Positions 44,452 through 53,575 are shown, counted from the first letter of the stretch. The stretch: 64,000 bases of DNA from Flavobacterium plurextorum (GCF_002217395.1 NZ_MUHD01000014.1:153906-217905); one strand, 5' to 3'. Numbers and translations: made by a program. The notes: generated from the sequence alone by a model not told the origin.

Positions 44452-46689
44452 ATGCGCAATCTTATTTGGAGTGTAATGCTCCTGTTTATCGGAATGTCTG
44501 CGTTCTCCCAGACAAAAACAATTGAAAAAGGATCGTATCTATCCACAGATAAAGGTCAAAGAATCAAGCTTAATTTATTGGATAATAATAAATATGAGTT
44601 GATTCTATATTCTGGTGATTATGAAATCAAAGGAGATTCATTACTTTTTATACAAAATGGAAAGGACAGAAATATTTTTAATCTTTCTTTTGTAAACAAT
44701 AATAAAGCGAAAAAAGTTAAAGTAAAATTTATAGATCCAGCCTATTTTCCTTTTTATATTGGAACTCAAAAAGGATCAGACTTAGTTCAATACCAAAGTG
44801 TAATTGATATTAAAACTAAAATAGATCCTAATTGGATTAAAGCAGACTTAGAGTTTGAGATTGACAAAGCCGATTTTTTATATTTAGTTTATGAAGGATA
44901 TGAAGGAAGTAGTAATGTTTATAAATATGCATTACCAAAAGAAGTTTCGGAAATAACAGTTAAATACGAATTACCAGTTTTAGGTGATTTAAAACTATCT
45001 GGTTTTTTTGATCAAAAGATTGGCGGGTTGAAAATTTCTGAGAAAGAAGGAAAAAATCCGTTGACATTTTTTAATGAAAAAAATGCTCAGCCAGAGAAAT
45101 CTCAAAAAGTTGTTCCTCTCGAAAGTGAACTGGTATCTAATTGGACGTATCCAGGAAAACAAGAAGCTTTAGCAGAATCTGCTGTTGCGGCTGACAGCGT
45201 TGCCGAACTTTCTTCACTTGACAGTATTGTAGGAGTAAACAAGGTAGATTTTAAATTAAAGATCGAGAATAATTTAAAAAATGCCCTAGCAGCAACTAAA
45301 CAAGTTAAAGATAAATTTTTAGTAGTTGTTGTGAATGGTAAAGCTTCGGCAAAAACTGATTTTGATACTTTTATAAAAGATCAGGAAACGCAGATTGGGT
45401 ATAATATGTATAGTGATTATAATCCGCAATACGATGTATACAATTTTTATTTGGCAGGAGCCGAAGATAAAAAATGGCTGAAAAGCAATAAGATTGTAAA
45501 CGATCCTGCAGTATTAGTTTTGAATGGCAATGGAGAGATATTGGCACAGGCAAAATCAGATTTATTAGGCAAGGAATATCAGCTGGGTTATTACAACGAT
45601 TTTTATCGTCAGCTAAAGCGTGCAGATGCATTTATGAGTTTTGATAAAGTATTAAAAAACAAAAAAGCAACTGATGCAGATTTGATAAGTGCTTTTAATA
45701 AAGTTTCAGCTTTAGAGGTTTCATACGATTATGAGACTATTGATGCAGCAGATCCTAGTTCAACAGATTTTGCAGTAACTAAATCAGTTCTTGATAGAAA
45801 AGAGATAGAAAAAGTTTGGAAAAAACTGATTGCTGCACATCAAAAAGATACCCAGCCAAATATGCTTTTGGTAGAAACGATTATAAAAGAAATTAAAGAT
45901 CAAGGATTTTCAAAACAATTTTTCAAGGAAGAAAAGATTCTTAACGACACTGATTTCTTAGCTATAGATTATTTGATAAAACATTATGATGCTATTGAAA
46001 AAATAAATAAAGAAACTGAAAACAGTACAATCGAATCAGAGAACGGAACGAAAATAGGGAATCTAAGTGCAGAAATTTCATTTGCTTTACAGCAAGATAC
46101 TTATGCAGCGCAAGATGAAACTGACGGAAAAGCGAGTCAAGATAGAGCTATTGCAGTCTATAAAAAGTTAATTGCAGCAGGAAAAGGTGGTTTTGACTGC
46201 TATAAAAACTACTTAAATTATTTGAGTCAAGAGGCCGAAACAAGTGGTAATGATGCTGCTTTTTTAAAAGAATTCGGCGTTTATTTTGATACTTATTTGT
46301 CAACAGAAAAAGGAAATGCTATTCAGCGATTAGATGATTTATTTGCAACAATCGATTATAATTCTGATTACTCTTATAATGGATGGAATTCATTCAAAGA
46401 GTATAATTCTAACCTTTGCAACTCGGCAGCTTGGGCAGTTGTTCTAAAGCCTGAAAATGCAGATTATATTAAATCAGCAATTAATTGGTCAGAATATAGT
46501 TTGGTTGTAACCAAAAATAATCCATACTATTTAGACACTTTAGCGCAATTATATTATAAAGATGGGCAGAAACAAAAAGCAATCGAAACACAAACATTGG
46601 CTGTGAAATATTTGAATGCTGCAGTTGAAGCGGAAACTGCTGCGGAAATTAAAGAGACATTAACTAAAATGCAAAACGGAACGTATTAA
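44452..46689 (+). CDS. Uncharacterised exported protein with possible thioredoxin-like segment
   Basis: Exported protein of 745 residues from ATG 44452 (signal peptide MRNLIWSVMLLFIGMSAFSQ). The N-terminal 220 residues look beta-rich. The middle (about 270-390) has a thioredoxin-like order of elements (DKFLVVVVNGKASAKTDFDT, then DPAVLVLNGNGEILAQAKSD) but no CxxC active site. The C-terminal half is helical and TPR-like (SAAWAVVLKPENADYIKSAI, then YLDTLAQLYYKDGQKQKAIE). I do not recognise a named family. It is monocistronic by terminator placement. Confidence 0.75.
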   Translation: MRNLIWSVMLLFIGMSAFSQTKTIEKGSYLSTDKGQRIKLNLLDNNKYELILYSGDYEIKGDSLLFIQNGKDRNIFNLSFVNNNKAKKVKVKFIDPAYFPFYIGTQKGSDLVQYQSVIDIKTKIDPNWIKADLEFEIDKADFLYLVYEGYEGSSNVYKYALPKEVSEITVKYELPVLGDLKLSGFFDQKIGGLKISEKEGKNPLTFFNEKNAQPEKSQKVVPLESELVSNWTYPGKQEALAESAVAADSVAELSSLDSIVGVNKVDFKLKIENNLKNALAATKQVKDKFLVVVVNGKASAKTDFDTFIKDQETQIGYNMYSDYNPQYDVYNFYLAGAEDKKWLKSNKIVNDPAVLVLNGNGEILAQAKSDLLGKEYQLGYYNDFYRQLKRADAFMSFDKVLKNKKATDADLISAFNKVSALEVSYDYETIDAADPSSTDFAVTKSVLDRKEIEKVWKKLIAAHQKDTQPNMLLVETIIKEIKDQGFSKQFFKEEKILNDTDFLAIDYLIKHYDAIEKINKETENSTIESENGTKIGNLSAEISFALQQDTYAAQDETDGKASQDRAIAVYKKLIAAGKGGFDCYKNYLNYLSQEAETSGNDAAFLKEFGVYFDTYLSTEKGNAIQRLDDLFATIDYNSDYSYNGWNSFKEYNSNLCNSAAWAVVLKPENADYIKSAINWSEYSLVVTKNNPYYLDTLAQLYYKDGQKQKAIETQTLAVKYLNAAVEAETAAEIKETLTKMQNGTY

Positions 46690-46710
46690 AATTATTAGTT
46701 GAGAGAAATG

Positions 46711-46738
46711 AAATGGCTGTCTATATTGACAGCCATTT
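46711..46738 (+). terminator. Terminator after the 745-aa exported protein gene
   Basis: An 11-bp perfect stem AAATGGCTGTC / GACAGCCATTT with a 6-base loop and T run. Its sequence is nearly the same as that of the metK terminator at 48502. Confidence 0.85.
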
Positions 46739-46831
46739 TTGTTTGTTAATCGTTGCTATTTCCTGTTTTTGCTGTAAAAAATCAAAAATTTTGGCTTTAA
46801 ATGATTAAGTTTGAATTATAAAATTAAATAT

Positions 46832-48298
46832 ATGAAAAGTAAAATGATCCTTGTTTTACTTGCCTCTGGTGCATTGACTTTTGCACAGGCAGTTAAAAAA
46901 CCTTTAGTTTCGGCAATAACTGATAAAGATCTTAGAACTGATATGTACCAAATGGCTGGAGATCATTTTAATGGTCGTGAAGCAGGAACGCTTGATGAAT
47001 TGAAAGTTTCAATGTGGCTTGCAAATAAAGCTAAAGAGGCAGGAATGGCTCCAGCAGGTGATGATGGAACTTATTTTCAGTTTTTTGATTTGTACAGACA
47101 TCAGGTTACGCCAAATACAAAGTTCAAAATTGGCAAGAAAGAGTATAAATTATGGAAAGATGTTCTGGTTGCAGAAACAACAAATATAAAAGTTGAAGGT
47201 TCTTTAGTGTATTTAGGAGCCGCAACAAAAGAAGAAATTGAAAAGGCCGACATTAAAGGGAAAGCGGTTGTTTTATTGGCTTCAAAAGAAGGAATTGCTG
47301 ACGATATTTCACTTTTTGATAGAAGATATCCAGGTTTAGTTCGAAATAAATATTATGACCTTGTTGTAAAAAAAGGCGCCGCGGCACTTATTATGGTTGC
47401 TGACGAATTAGCAGAACAAAGCTGGTCTCAAGTTGAACCGCAAATGACAAGAGGAATTTACGGAATTGAAGGTTTTCGTGACAAAATAGGTGCAACAATG
47501 CCTGTTTTTTGGGTTCACGGAGATCAATTAGAATATTTAAAAACAACTAAAGATATTTTGTCAACAGAAGTGGTTTCTGAAACTTACAAATATCCCTCAG
47601 TAAATGTTGTAGGTACAATTGCAGGAACTGATCCTAAATTGAAAAATGAATATGTACTTTTCAGCGGACATCAAGATCATGACGGGGTACGTCAAAAATA
47701 CGGGCAGGATTCTATTTATAATGGAGCAGATGATAATGCAAGTACTTGTGTAGCAATGCTGGCAATTGCAAGGGCGTATAAAAAACAGCCAGGAAAAAGA
47801 ACAGCTTTGTTTGTGTTTCATGGTTCTGAAGAGCGTGGTTTGTTAGGTTCAAGATGGTATGCAGCGCATCCTACTGTTCCTGAAAAAGACATTATAGCAG
47901 TTTTAAATGGTGATATGATTGGAAGAAACAATGTAAATCAGGCAGCATTGCTTGGTTCTAGTTCTCCTCATGAAAATTCATCTGATTTGGTAGCTATTGC
48001 AAAAAAAGCAAATGACGAAGGACCAAAATTTGATTTAGATAAACTTTGGGACAGACCAGAACATCCGGAGTATTTTTACTTCCGTTCCGATCATTTGCCT
48101 TATGCGAGAAAAGGAATTCCTGCAGTTTTTTTTACAAGCGTACTGCACAGTCAATATCATACTCCAATGGATGAGTCTGAAAATATTGATTATGTAAAAC
48201 TGCGCAAAATGACAGAATGGATGTATCGTACAGGTTGGATTTTATCAAATGATGCAAATCGTCCTAAAACGTTGCCAAATGTGCAATTAGAGCGATAA
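46832..48298 (+). CDS. M28-family exported zinc peptidase with PA domain
   Basis: Exported metallo-aminopeptidase-type enzyme of 488 residues from ATG 46832 (signal peptide MKSKMILVLLASGALTFAQ). A protease-associated domain is inserted at about 125-245 (IKGKAVVLLASKEG). The M28 zinc ligands are in place: SGHQDHDG (His), GADDNASTC (bridging Asp), FHGSEERGLLGS (catalytic Glu and Glu ligand), LNGDMIGR (Asp) and HSQYHTPMDESENID (His). It probably acts in the periplasm or outside the cell on peptides. It converges with metK. Confidence 0.92.
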   Translation: MKSKMILVLLASGALTFAQAVKKPLVSAITDKDLRTDMYQMAGDHFNGREAGTLDELKVSMWLANKAKEAGMAPAGDDGTYFQFFDLYRHQVTPNTKFKIGKKEYKLWKDVLVAETTNIKVEGSLVYLGAATKEEIEKADIKGKAVVLLASKEGIADDISLFDRRYPGLVRNKYYDLVVKKGAAALIMVADELAEQSWSQVEPQMTRGIYGIEGFRDKIGATMPVFWVHGDQLEYLKTTKDILSTEVVSETYKYPSVNVVGTIAGTDPKLKNEYVLFSGHQDHDGVRQKYGQDSIYNGADDNASTCVAMLAIARAYKKQPGKRTALFVFHGSEERGLLGSRWYAAHPTVPEKDIIAVLNGDMIGRNNVNQAALLGSSSPHENSSDLVAIAKKANDEGPKFDLDKLWDRPEHPEYFYFRSDHLPYARKGIPAVFFTSVLHSQYHTPMDESENIDYVKLRKMTEWMYRTGWILSNDANRPKTLPNVQLER

Positions 48299-48336
48299 AG
48301 AATTTTATAGATTTGTTTTATTTGTATTGAAAATAA

Positions 48337-48478
48337 GACGCAGATGAAACGGATTTACTTCGTAAAGACGCGGATGAAAACGGATTTTATTTTATATTCT
48401 ACTCAAAGTAGAAAATAAACAAAGAAAAAATCTGTGTCATCCGCGTTTTCGTGATAACGAATCCGTGTCATCCGCGTC
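48337..48478. repeat. Four-unit GACGC(A/G)GATGAAA(A)CGGATT repeat, two direct and two inverted
   Basis: Units at 48337-48355 and 48367-48386 in one orientation are followed by inverted units at 48429-48446 and 48460-48478. The block can fold into a large hairpin. It lies in the 3' spacer of two converging genes. It resembles short dispersed elements of flavobacterial intergenic DNA; the smaller repeat at 34932 may be related. Confidence 0.65.
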
Positions 48479-48501
48479 CAATTGACAGACGCTGTAAAAC
48501 A

Positions 48502-48535
48502 AAAATGGCCGTCTAAATTAATAGACAGCCATTTT
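48502..48535 (-). terminator. Terminator of metK (bidirectional)
   Basis: Stem AAAATGGCCGTCT / AGACAGCCATTTT (one wobble pair) with an 8-base loop, A run on the left and T run on the right. Confidence 0.8.
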
Positions 48536-48557
48536 TTATGTTTAAGAATTTGAATTA

Positions 48558-49808
48558 TTACAATCCAAATGCAGCTTTTACTTGGTCAACAAAATCAAGT
48601 TTTTCCCATGTAAACAAATCAACAGTAACTGTTTTTGTGTTTCCTCCAGGAGCAGAGAAAGTTTTAGTAACCGTTTCTGGTTTACGTCCCATGTGTCCGT
48701 AAGCAGCAGTTTCACTGTAAATTGGATTTCTTAATTTCAAACGCTGCTCGATAAAGTAAGGACGCATATCAAAGATAGCTTCTACTTTTTTAGCGATTTC
48801 ACCGTTAGTTAAGTTTACTTTAGAAGTTCCGTAAGTATCAATAAAGATTCCCATTGGTTCAGCAACTCCAATAGCGTAAGAAACCTGAACTAAGATTTCG
48901 TCAGCAACACCGGCAGCAACTAAGTTTTTAGCGATATGACGAGTTGCATAAGCAGCACTTCTATCTACTTTACTTGGATCTTTTCCAGAGAATGCACCAC
49001 CACCGTGAGCACCTTTTCCACCGTAAGTATCAACGATGATTTTTCTTCCAGTTAAACCAGTATCTCCGTGAGGACCTCCAATAACGAATTTTCCTGTTGG
49101 GTTAATATGGTAGTTGATTTTATCATTGAATAAATGAGCGTGAGCTGGATTTTTAGCAATGATTCTTGGAATTAAAATTTCAACAATATCTTTTTTGATT
49201 TTAGCAAGCATTGCAGCTTCTTCATCAAAATCATCATGTTGAGTCGAGATAACAATCGCATCAATACGAGTTGGTTTGTTATCATCGCTGTATTCTAAAG
49301 TTACTTGAGATTTAGCATCTGGACGTAAATAAGTGATTTCGTTATTTTCGCGTCTTAAAATTGCTAACTCTTGTAATAATTTATGAGATAAATCAAGCGC
49401 CAATGGCATGAAGTTTTCAGTTTCGTTTGTAGCGTAACCAAACATCATTCCTTGGTCACCAGCACCTTGCTCTTCTGGCTTAGCTCTGTCAACCCCTTGA
49501 TTAATGTCTGCAGACTGCTCGTGAATTGCAGAAAGAATTCCACAAGAATTTGCTTCAAACATGTACTCGCTTTTAGTATATCCAATTTTACGGATTACGT
49601 CGCGTGCAATTTGCTGTACATCAAGATAAGTATTCGATTTTACTTCACCAGCTAAAATTACCTGACCTGTTGTAACAAGAGTCTCGCAAGCTACTTTTGA
49701 GTCAGCATCAAATGCCAAAAAGTTATCAATTAATGCATCCGAAATTTGATCTGCAACTTTGTCTGGATGCCCTTCACTAACAGATTCTGACGTAAATAAA
49801 TAAGCCAT
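48558..49808 (-). CDS. metK: S-adenosylmethionine synthetase
   Basis: Makes SAM from methionine and ATP, 416 residues. Motifs: [19 protein letters not shown] at the N-terminus, [40 protein letters not shown] with [20 protein letters not shown] (the ATP-binding [17 protein letters not shown] signature), and the C-terminal YGHMGRK. It is longer than E. coli MetK by about 30 residues. The 165-base leader upstream carries what looks like a SAM-II-type riboswitch plus terminator, implying feedback by its own product. Confidence 0.97.
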   Translation of the reverse strand: MAYLFTSESVSEGHPDKVADQISDALIDNFLAFDADSKVACETLVTTGQVILAGEVKSNTYLDVQQIARDVIRKIGYTKSEYMFEANSCGILSAIHEQSADINQGVDRAKPEEQGAGDQGMMFGYATNETENFMPLALDLSHKLLQELAILRRENNEITYLRPDAKSQVTLEYSDDNKPTRIDAIVISTQHDDFDEEAAMLAKIKKDIVEILIPRIIAKNPAHAHLFNDKINYHINPTGKFVIGGPHGDTGLTGRKIIVDTYGGKGAHGGGAFSGKDPSKVDRSAAYATRHIAKNLVAAGVADEILVQVSYAIGVAEPMGIFIDTYGTSKVNLTNGEIAKKVEAIFDMRPYFIEQRLKLRNPIYSETAAYGHMGRKPETVTKTFSAPGGNTKTVTVDLFTWEKLDFVDQVKAAFGL

Positions 49809-49858
49809 AATAATGTATTAAATTTAAAATTAAGCGAGAAAAATAATTGCTAAAAAGG

Positions 49859-49883
49859 GCTAAAGGAGAGTTTCTGCTTTAGC
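49859..49883 (-). terminator. Attenuator hairpin in the metK leader
   Basis: On the minus strand a 7-bp stem GCTAAAG / CTTTAGC is followed by CCCTTTTT, between the pseudoknot region and the metK start. It fits a rho-independent terminator serving as the expression platform. Confidence 0.6.
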
Positions 49884-49891
49884 ATTTTTTA

Positions 49892-49975
49892 CTACTGAAA
49901 TATTTGTTTCAGCATCCATAACGAACCGTTTCATTATGAAGAGGTTGCAATCAGTTCAAATTTTTCCTCTGTATT
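49892..49975 (-). promoter_or_regulatory. Probable SAM-II-type (long-loop) riboswitch in the metK leader
   Basis: On the minus strand the leader can form an H-type pseudoknot: P1 AGAGG (49966-49970) with CCTCT (49940-49944), enclosing a loop that ends ATTGCAA next to the 3' strand as in SAM-II. ATTTG of that loop (49957-49961) pairs with CAAAT at 49902-49906. An extra hairpin CATAA...TTATG sits between, as in long-loop variants, and GATGCTGAAA precedes the pseudoknot strand, comparable to the GCTAAAAAG of SAM-II. Placement before metK supports the reading. The structure was folded by eye; a covariance search is needed to confirm the class. Confidence 0.6.
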
Positions 49976-49981
49976 CGCGTG

Positions 49982-50011
49982 CAAAGGTATAAAACCATTT
50001 TGATTTGCAAA
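49982..50011 (-). promoter_or_regulatory. metK promoter (TTTG - N18 - TACCTTTG)
   Basis: On the minus strand TTTG (50008-50011) and TACCTTTG (49982-49989) form a full Bacteroidota -33/-7 promoter. Transcription would start near 49975, giving a leader of about 165 bases before metK that contains the riboswitch-like structure. Confidence 0.7.
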
Positions 50012-50096
50012 TCAAAGTTTTGATTTTTTTGTTTTTTTAGGTATAAATTTAACATAACATACTAAATTGATAGGGTAATAGAAATTATTTCTGTTT

Positions 50097-50132
50097 TTGT
50101 TTGGTTGATTCAAAAATAGTTTGCAACTTTGC
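50097..50132 (+). promoter_or_regulatory. Probable promoter of leader peptide 1 and the TonB receptor
   Basis: TTTG near 50097 and a -7-like CAACTTTGC (one mismatch to TAnnTTTG), ending about 20 bases before the leader ATG. The overlapping TAGTTTGC is an alternative -7. Confidence 0.4.
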
Positions 50133-50152
50133 CCCATCAAAATAACAAAAAA

Positions 50153-50221
50153 ATGAAAACAACAGTTTGCAATATGATGTCTTGTAAGATGCCGGAGTTA
50201 TCCGCAGAGATACTATTGTAG
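50153..50221 (+). CDS. Cys/Met-rich leader peptide 1 (22 aa), putative attenuator
   Basis: Short ORF of 22 codons: it begins MKTTVCNMMSCKMPEL and ends SAEILL. Within codons 6-13 there are two Cys and three Met codons (TGC 50168, ATG-ATG 50174-50179, TGT 50183, ATG 50189). A terminator hairpin begins 26 bases after the stop. GCAGAG in codons 18-19 (50204-50209) is complementary to CTCTGC (50250-50255) in the left arm of that terminator, so a ribosome stalled on the Cys/Met codons would leave an antiterminator free. The gene downstream is a TonB receptor. The attenuation reading is inference; a metal-binding peptide is an alternative. Confidence 0.6.
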   Translation: MKTTVCNMMSCKMPELSAEILL

Positions 50222-50246
50222 TTTTTTTTCAAAAATATATACATAG

Positions 50247-50276
50247 AACCTCTGCAGATTGCAGAGGTTTTTTTTT
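50247..50276 (+). terminator. Attenuator terminator 1
   Basis: A 9-bp perfect stem AACCTCTGC / GCAGAGGTT with a 5-base loop, followed by a T run, between leader 1 and the receptor gene at 50339. Confidence 0.85.
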
Positions 50277-50338
50277 GCACAAGAACGACTGTAATTCTTT
50301 TTTAAAACCAAACAAAACACTAATTAATCAGAAAAAAA

Positions 50339-53185
50339 ATGAAAAAAAATGTATTAATCGCCTTAGGTCTGCTGACTTTTTCAGGCATTCATGCTCAGGA
50401 GAATAAAAAAGAGCAGGATAGTTTGAAAAACAATGAGTTGTCAGAAGTTACTATTATAGGTTCAAGAAGTAAAAATAGAGTTAAAACAGATGTACCAGTT
50501 CCGGTTGATGTTTTTAACATATCTGAAATAACAAAAGGTGCGCCGCAAACCAGCGTAACCCAAATATTAAATTATGTTGCACCATCGTTTACCAGTAATG
50601 CAACATCTACAGCAGATGCAACAGATCACGTTGATCCTGCTCAATTAAGAGGTTTAGGGCCAGATCAGGTTTTAATCTTGGTAAACGGAAAACGAAGACA
50701 TACAAGTGCTTTAGTAAATATAAACGGATCTCCAGGAAGAGGTTCAGTAGGAACCGATTTAAATGCAATCCCATCTTTTGCAATTGAGAGAATTGAAGTT
50801 TTAAGAGACGGTGCAGCAGCTCAATACGGTTCAGATGCTATTGCCGGAGTAATTAATATAGTACTTAAAAAGAATGCCAATTATCTAACAGGAGGTATTC
50901 AGTACGGTGCAAATTTATCTTCGGGATCTAATAACTTTAAAGGCGGCGCTGACGGACAAACTGCACAGGTTGACTTAAATTATGGAACTTCTTTAGGAAA
51001 ACCAGGAAGTTTCTTAAATATTACTGGTACAGCTGTGACTAGACAAGCAACCAGCCGAGCAGGAATTAGAAGTAATGCTATTTTTAATGCTTATAATGCT
51101 GTAGAGAACAGAGCTGCACAAAATGGTGTTGAAATTAACTCGCTGTTTAGTAACATAAATACAACTCCAAACTCAACGCAAATTTTGACATCATTAAAAC
51201 AATATGCGCCGCAAGTAAGTTATTTTACGCCTGCACAGCAAAGCGCTATTGCTTCGGCATCAACGCTTACGCAAATGCAGACTGCTTTGAACTTTGATGT
51301 AACTAATAATGAATTGGCATACAGAGGTCAGCAAAGAAGCGATTATAATATGAGTGTTGGTCAGTCAGAACTGGCTTCTGGACAGGCATATTATAATGCA
51401 AAATATCCTTTAAGCGAAATCACATCTTTATATTCATTTGGTGGAATCTCATATAGAAATGGTAAATCCTATGCTTTTAACAGACTTCCAAATGGTGCAG
51501 GAACTTTTACACAAGTGTACCAAAATGGATTCTTGCCTGAGATAGAATCAGACATTCTAGATGCTTCGGCTGCAGTAGGTGTTACTACAGAATTATTTGG
51601 TTTTGATACAGATTTGAGTTCAAACCTTGGAACAAACTCTTTTAAGTATGATGTAAACAATACTATTAATGCAACTTTGGGAACCAATTCGCCATTTAGT
51701 TTCGATGCAGGTAAAGTTTCGTTTTTACAAAGCACAACGAATTTAGATTTTAGTAGAAAGTATGATGTTCTGGCAGGTTTAAATGTCGCTTTTGGAGGAG
51801 AATTTAGATATGAGAATTACCAAATTAAACAAGGTGAAGAAGCTTCATACGGATTGTATGATGTAAACGGAAATGTAGTTTCTGGAATTCTTCCAAGTAA
51901 TTCACCTTTAATTGTTACTGATTTTTTTGGCAACAAACGCGGTGCTGGAGCACAAGGTTTTTCTGGATTTCAACCTTCAGATGCTAAAGAAAGAGATAGA
52001 AAAAGTGGAGCGGCTTATATAGATTTAGAATTGAATGCTTCAGAAAAATGGCTTGTAAACGGAGCTGCACGTTATGAGAACTATTCAGATTTTGGAAGTA
52101 CGGTTACTTTTAAATTAGCGTCTCTTTTAAAATTAAATGAAAACATAAATTGGAGAATTTCTGGGCAAACTGGTTTTAGAGCGCCTTCGCTACAACAAAA
52201 ATATTTTGAATCAAGTTCAACGCAATTTATTAATGGCTCACCATATCAAGTTGGTTATTTTACAAATGATTCACAGGCTGCAAAAAGCATTGGAGTTGAA
52301 AATTTGAAACCAGAAAAATCAAAAAGTATCAGTACAGGATTTACATTTAAAATTCCTGCAGCAAATATTACAATTGCAACAGATGCTTACTTTACCAGAA
52401 TTAATGACCGAGTTGTGTTGTCAGGACAATATGCAAGACCAACAGATGCGCAGATAAATGCAGCAACTTCGCAAAGTCAAAAAGACGCCTTGACATTGTT
52501 TCAACAAGCATTTGACCTTAAAGGTGTAGAAAGAGCTTCGTTTTGGACAAACGGAATTGACTCTGAAACGAAAGGAATTGATTTAGTAATTTCTCAAAAA
52601 TACGATGTAATTCAGGATTTCATCATTCGAAATGACTTAGCATTAAGTTATAATGAAACCAAGAGAGTTGGAGATTTAAATGTACCGCAATCTATTATTG
52701 ATGCTGGAGGAGAGCCTTACAAATATTCATTTTTTCCTGAATCAAGCCGAATTTATTTAGAAGAAGCAATTCCGAAGTTGAAAGCAAATTTAATGACAAC
52801 ATTCAGTATTAAGAAATTAGATATTTATTTAAGAAACAGCTATTTTGGAAAAGTTACTGATCCAGGAGCAACAGATGTAAACTTAGACGGATTTTCATCA
52901 GTATATGAACATCCAGAATATAGTGCAAAACTTGTTACAGACTTATCTTTAGGATATCAGATCAATGAACATTTTAGAGCAACAATTGGTTTTAATAATA
53001 TAGGAGATGTTTATCCAGATAGAAATAATCCTGCAACTCCCACATTTACAAATACAACTCCAACATTGTCACCTGTGCCAAGTACAGATTTGAGCAATGC
53101 AAATCAATTTGCTTACTCAAGAGCCGTATCTCAATTTGGATTAAACGGTAGATTTGGTTTTGCTCGTTTGAGCTTTAAATTTTAA
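50339..53185 (+). CDS. TonB-dependent receptor (probably in the Cys/Met regulon)
   Basis: Outer-membrane receptor of 948 residues: signal peptide 1-20 (ending SGIHAQ), a classical plug (about 40-180; VPVPVDVFNISEITKGAPQT, LRGLGPDQVLILVNGKRRHT, IERIEVLRDGAAAQYGSDAI, AGVINIVLKK), then a 22-strand barrel ending GFARLSFKF. It lacks the carboxypeptidase-like domain. The plug sequence RGLGPDQVLILVNGKRRH resembles receptors with broad organic substrates. It sits behind a Cys/Met-rich leader and a terminator, immediately upstream of metY, so import of a sulfur-containing nutrient is an attractive but untested role. Confidence 0.88.
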   Translation: MKKNVLIALGLLTFSGIHAQENKKEQDSLKNNELSEVTIIGSRSKNRVKTDVPVPVDVFNISEITKGAPQTSVTQILNYVAPSFTSNATSTADATDHVDPAQLRGLGPDQVLILVNGKRRHTSALVNINGSPGRGSVGTDLNAIPSFAIERIEVLRDGAAAQYGSDAIAGVINIVLKKNANYLTGGIQYGANLSSGSNNFKGGADGQTAQVDLNYGTSLGKPGSFLNITGTAVTRQATSRAGIRSNAIFNAYNAVENRAAQNGVEINSLFSNINTTPNSTQILTSLKQYAPQVSYFTPAQQSAIASASTLTQMQTALNFDVTNNELAYRGQQRSDYNMSVGQSELASGQAYYNAKYPLSEITSLYSFGGISYRNGKSYAFNRLPNGAGTFTQVYQNGFLPEIESDILDASAAVGVTTELFGFDTDLSSNLGTNSFKYDVNNTINATLGTNSPFSFDAGKVSFLQSTTNLDFSRKYDVLAGLNVAFGGEFRYENYQIKQGEEASYGLYDVNGNVVSGILPSNSPLIVTDFFGNKRGAGAQGFSGFQPSDAKERDRKSGAAYIDLELNASEKWLVNGAARYENYSDFGSTVTFKLASLLKLNENINWRISGQTGFRAPSLQQKYFESSSTQFINGSPYQVGYFTNDSQAAKSIGVENLKPEKSKSISTGFTFKIPAANITIATDAYFTRINDRVVLSGQYARPTDAQINAATSQSQKDALTLFQQAFDLKGVERASFWTNGIDSETKGIDLVISQKYDVIQDFIIRNDLALSYNETKRVGDLNVPQSIIDAGGEPYKYSFFPESSRIYLEEAIPKLKANLMTTFSIKKLDIYLRNSYFGKVTDPGATDVNLDGFSSVYEHPEYSAKLVTDLSLGYQINEHFRATIGFNNIGDVYPDRNNPATPTFTNTTPTLSPVPSTDLSNANQFAYSRAVSQFGLNGRFGFARLSFKF

Positions 53186-53199
53186 AAGTTGAAAGAGTC

Positions 53200-53300
53200 G
53201 GCTGCTCGTGATAGCTGTCGGGATATACGGATTAACCGAATTAGCATTGATTTTTTTGAATCTTTGTAATCTGTTATCCCGACAGCTATCGCGAGCGGCT
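53200..53300. repeat. Large inverted repeat GCTCGTGATAGCTGTCGGGATA
   Basis: Left arm 53200-53225 and right arm 53275-53300 match with about two or three mismatches over 26 bases, including the GATAGCTGTCGGGATA core and its complement. It encloses 49 bases. It lies just after the receptor stop and could end its transcript, but lacks a long T run; it looks like a dispersed palindromic repeat. Confidence 0.65.
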
Positions 53301-53383
53301 AAACTTTTTAATCTTGACTTTTAATGCTGATTATTTGATTTTCAGCGCAAAAAGAAAAAAAAATATAAAATATCAATTTTTAA

Positions 53384-53415
53384 TTTGGTAGTTAAATAAA
53401 TACTTATTACATTTA
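53384..53415 (+). promoter_or_regulatory. Probable promoter of leader peptide 2
   Basis: TTTG (53384-53387) and TACATTTA (53408-53415, one mismatch to TAnnTTTG) spaced by 20 bases, about 50 bases before the leader ATG. Confidence 0.4.
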
Positions 53416-53463
53416 CTCTATCGAATTAGTAGAATTTAAAATAAGACTTAAATTTTAATTAAA

Positions 53464-53544
53464 ATGAAAACAATAGCAAGAAAAAATATGATGTGTTGTA
53501 GTATGATGCAAATGTGCATCCCAACTTGCTGTTGCCAAAAGTGA
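53464..53544 (+). CDS. Cys/Met-rich leader peptide 2 (26 aa), putative attenuator
   Basis: Short ORF of 26 codons containing six Met and six Cys. It begins MKTIARKNMMCCSMMQMC (codons 1-18) and ends PTCCCQK. CCAAAAG (53535-53541), spanning the last sense codons, is exactly complementary to CTTTTGG (53581-53587) in the left arm of the following terminator. Stalling at the central MMCCSMMQMC block would leave that segment free to form an antiterminator; stalling at the terminal CCC would cover it. Downstream lie a 60-aa protein gene and metY, so control by cysteine and/or methionine supply makes metabolic sense. A metal-binding peptide is an alternative. Confidence 0.65.
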   Translation: MKTIARKNMMCCSMMQMCIPTCCCQK

Positions 53545-53575
53545 AAGATAAAATCTTTGTTATAGTTAGAACTAT

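Noticed and set aside
49849..49859. GCTAAAAAGGG on the plus strand, identical to the 3' consensus of SAM-II riboswitches
   Set aside because: It faces away from metK, and the plus strand lacks the P1 and loop sequences around it; it is the complement of the minus-strand terminator tail.
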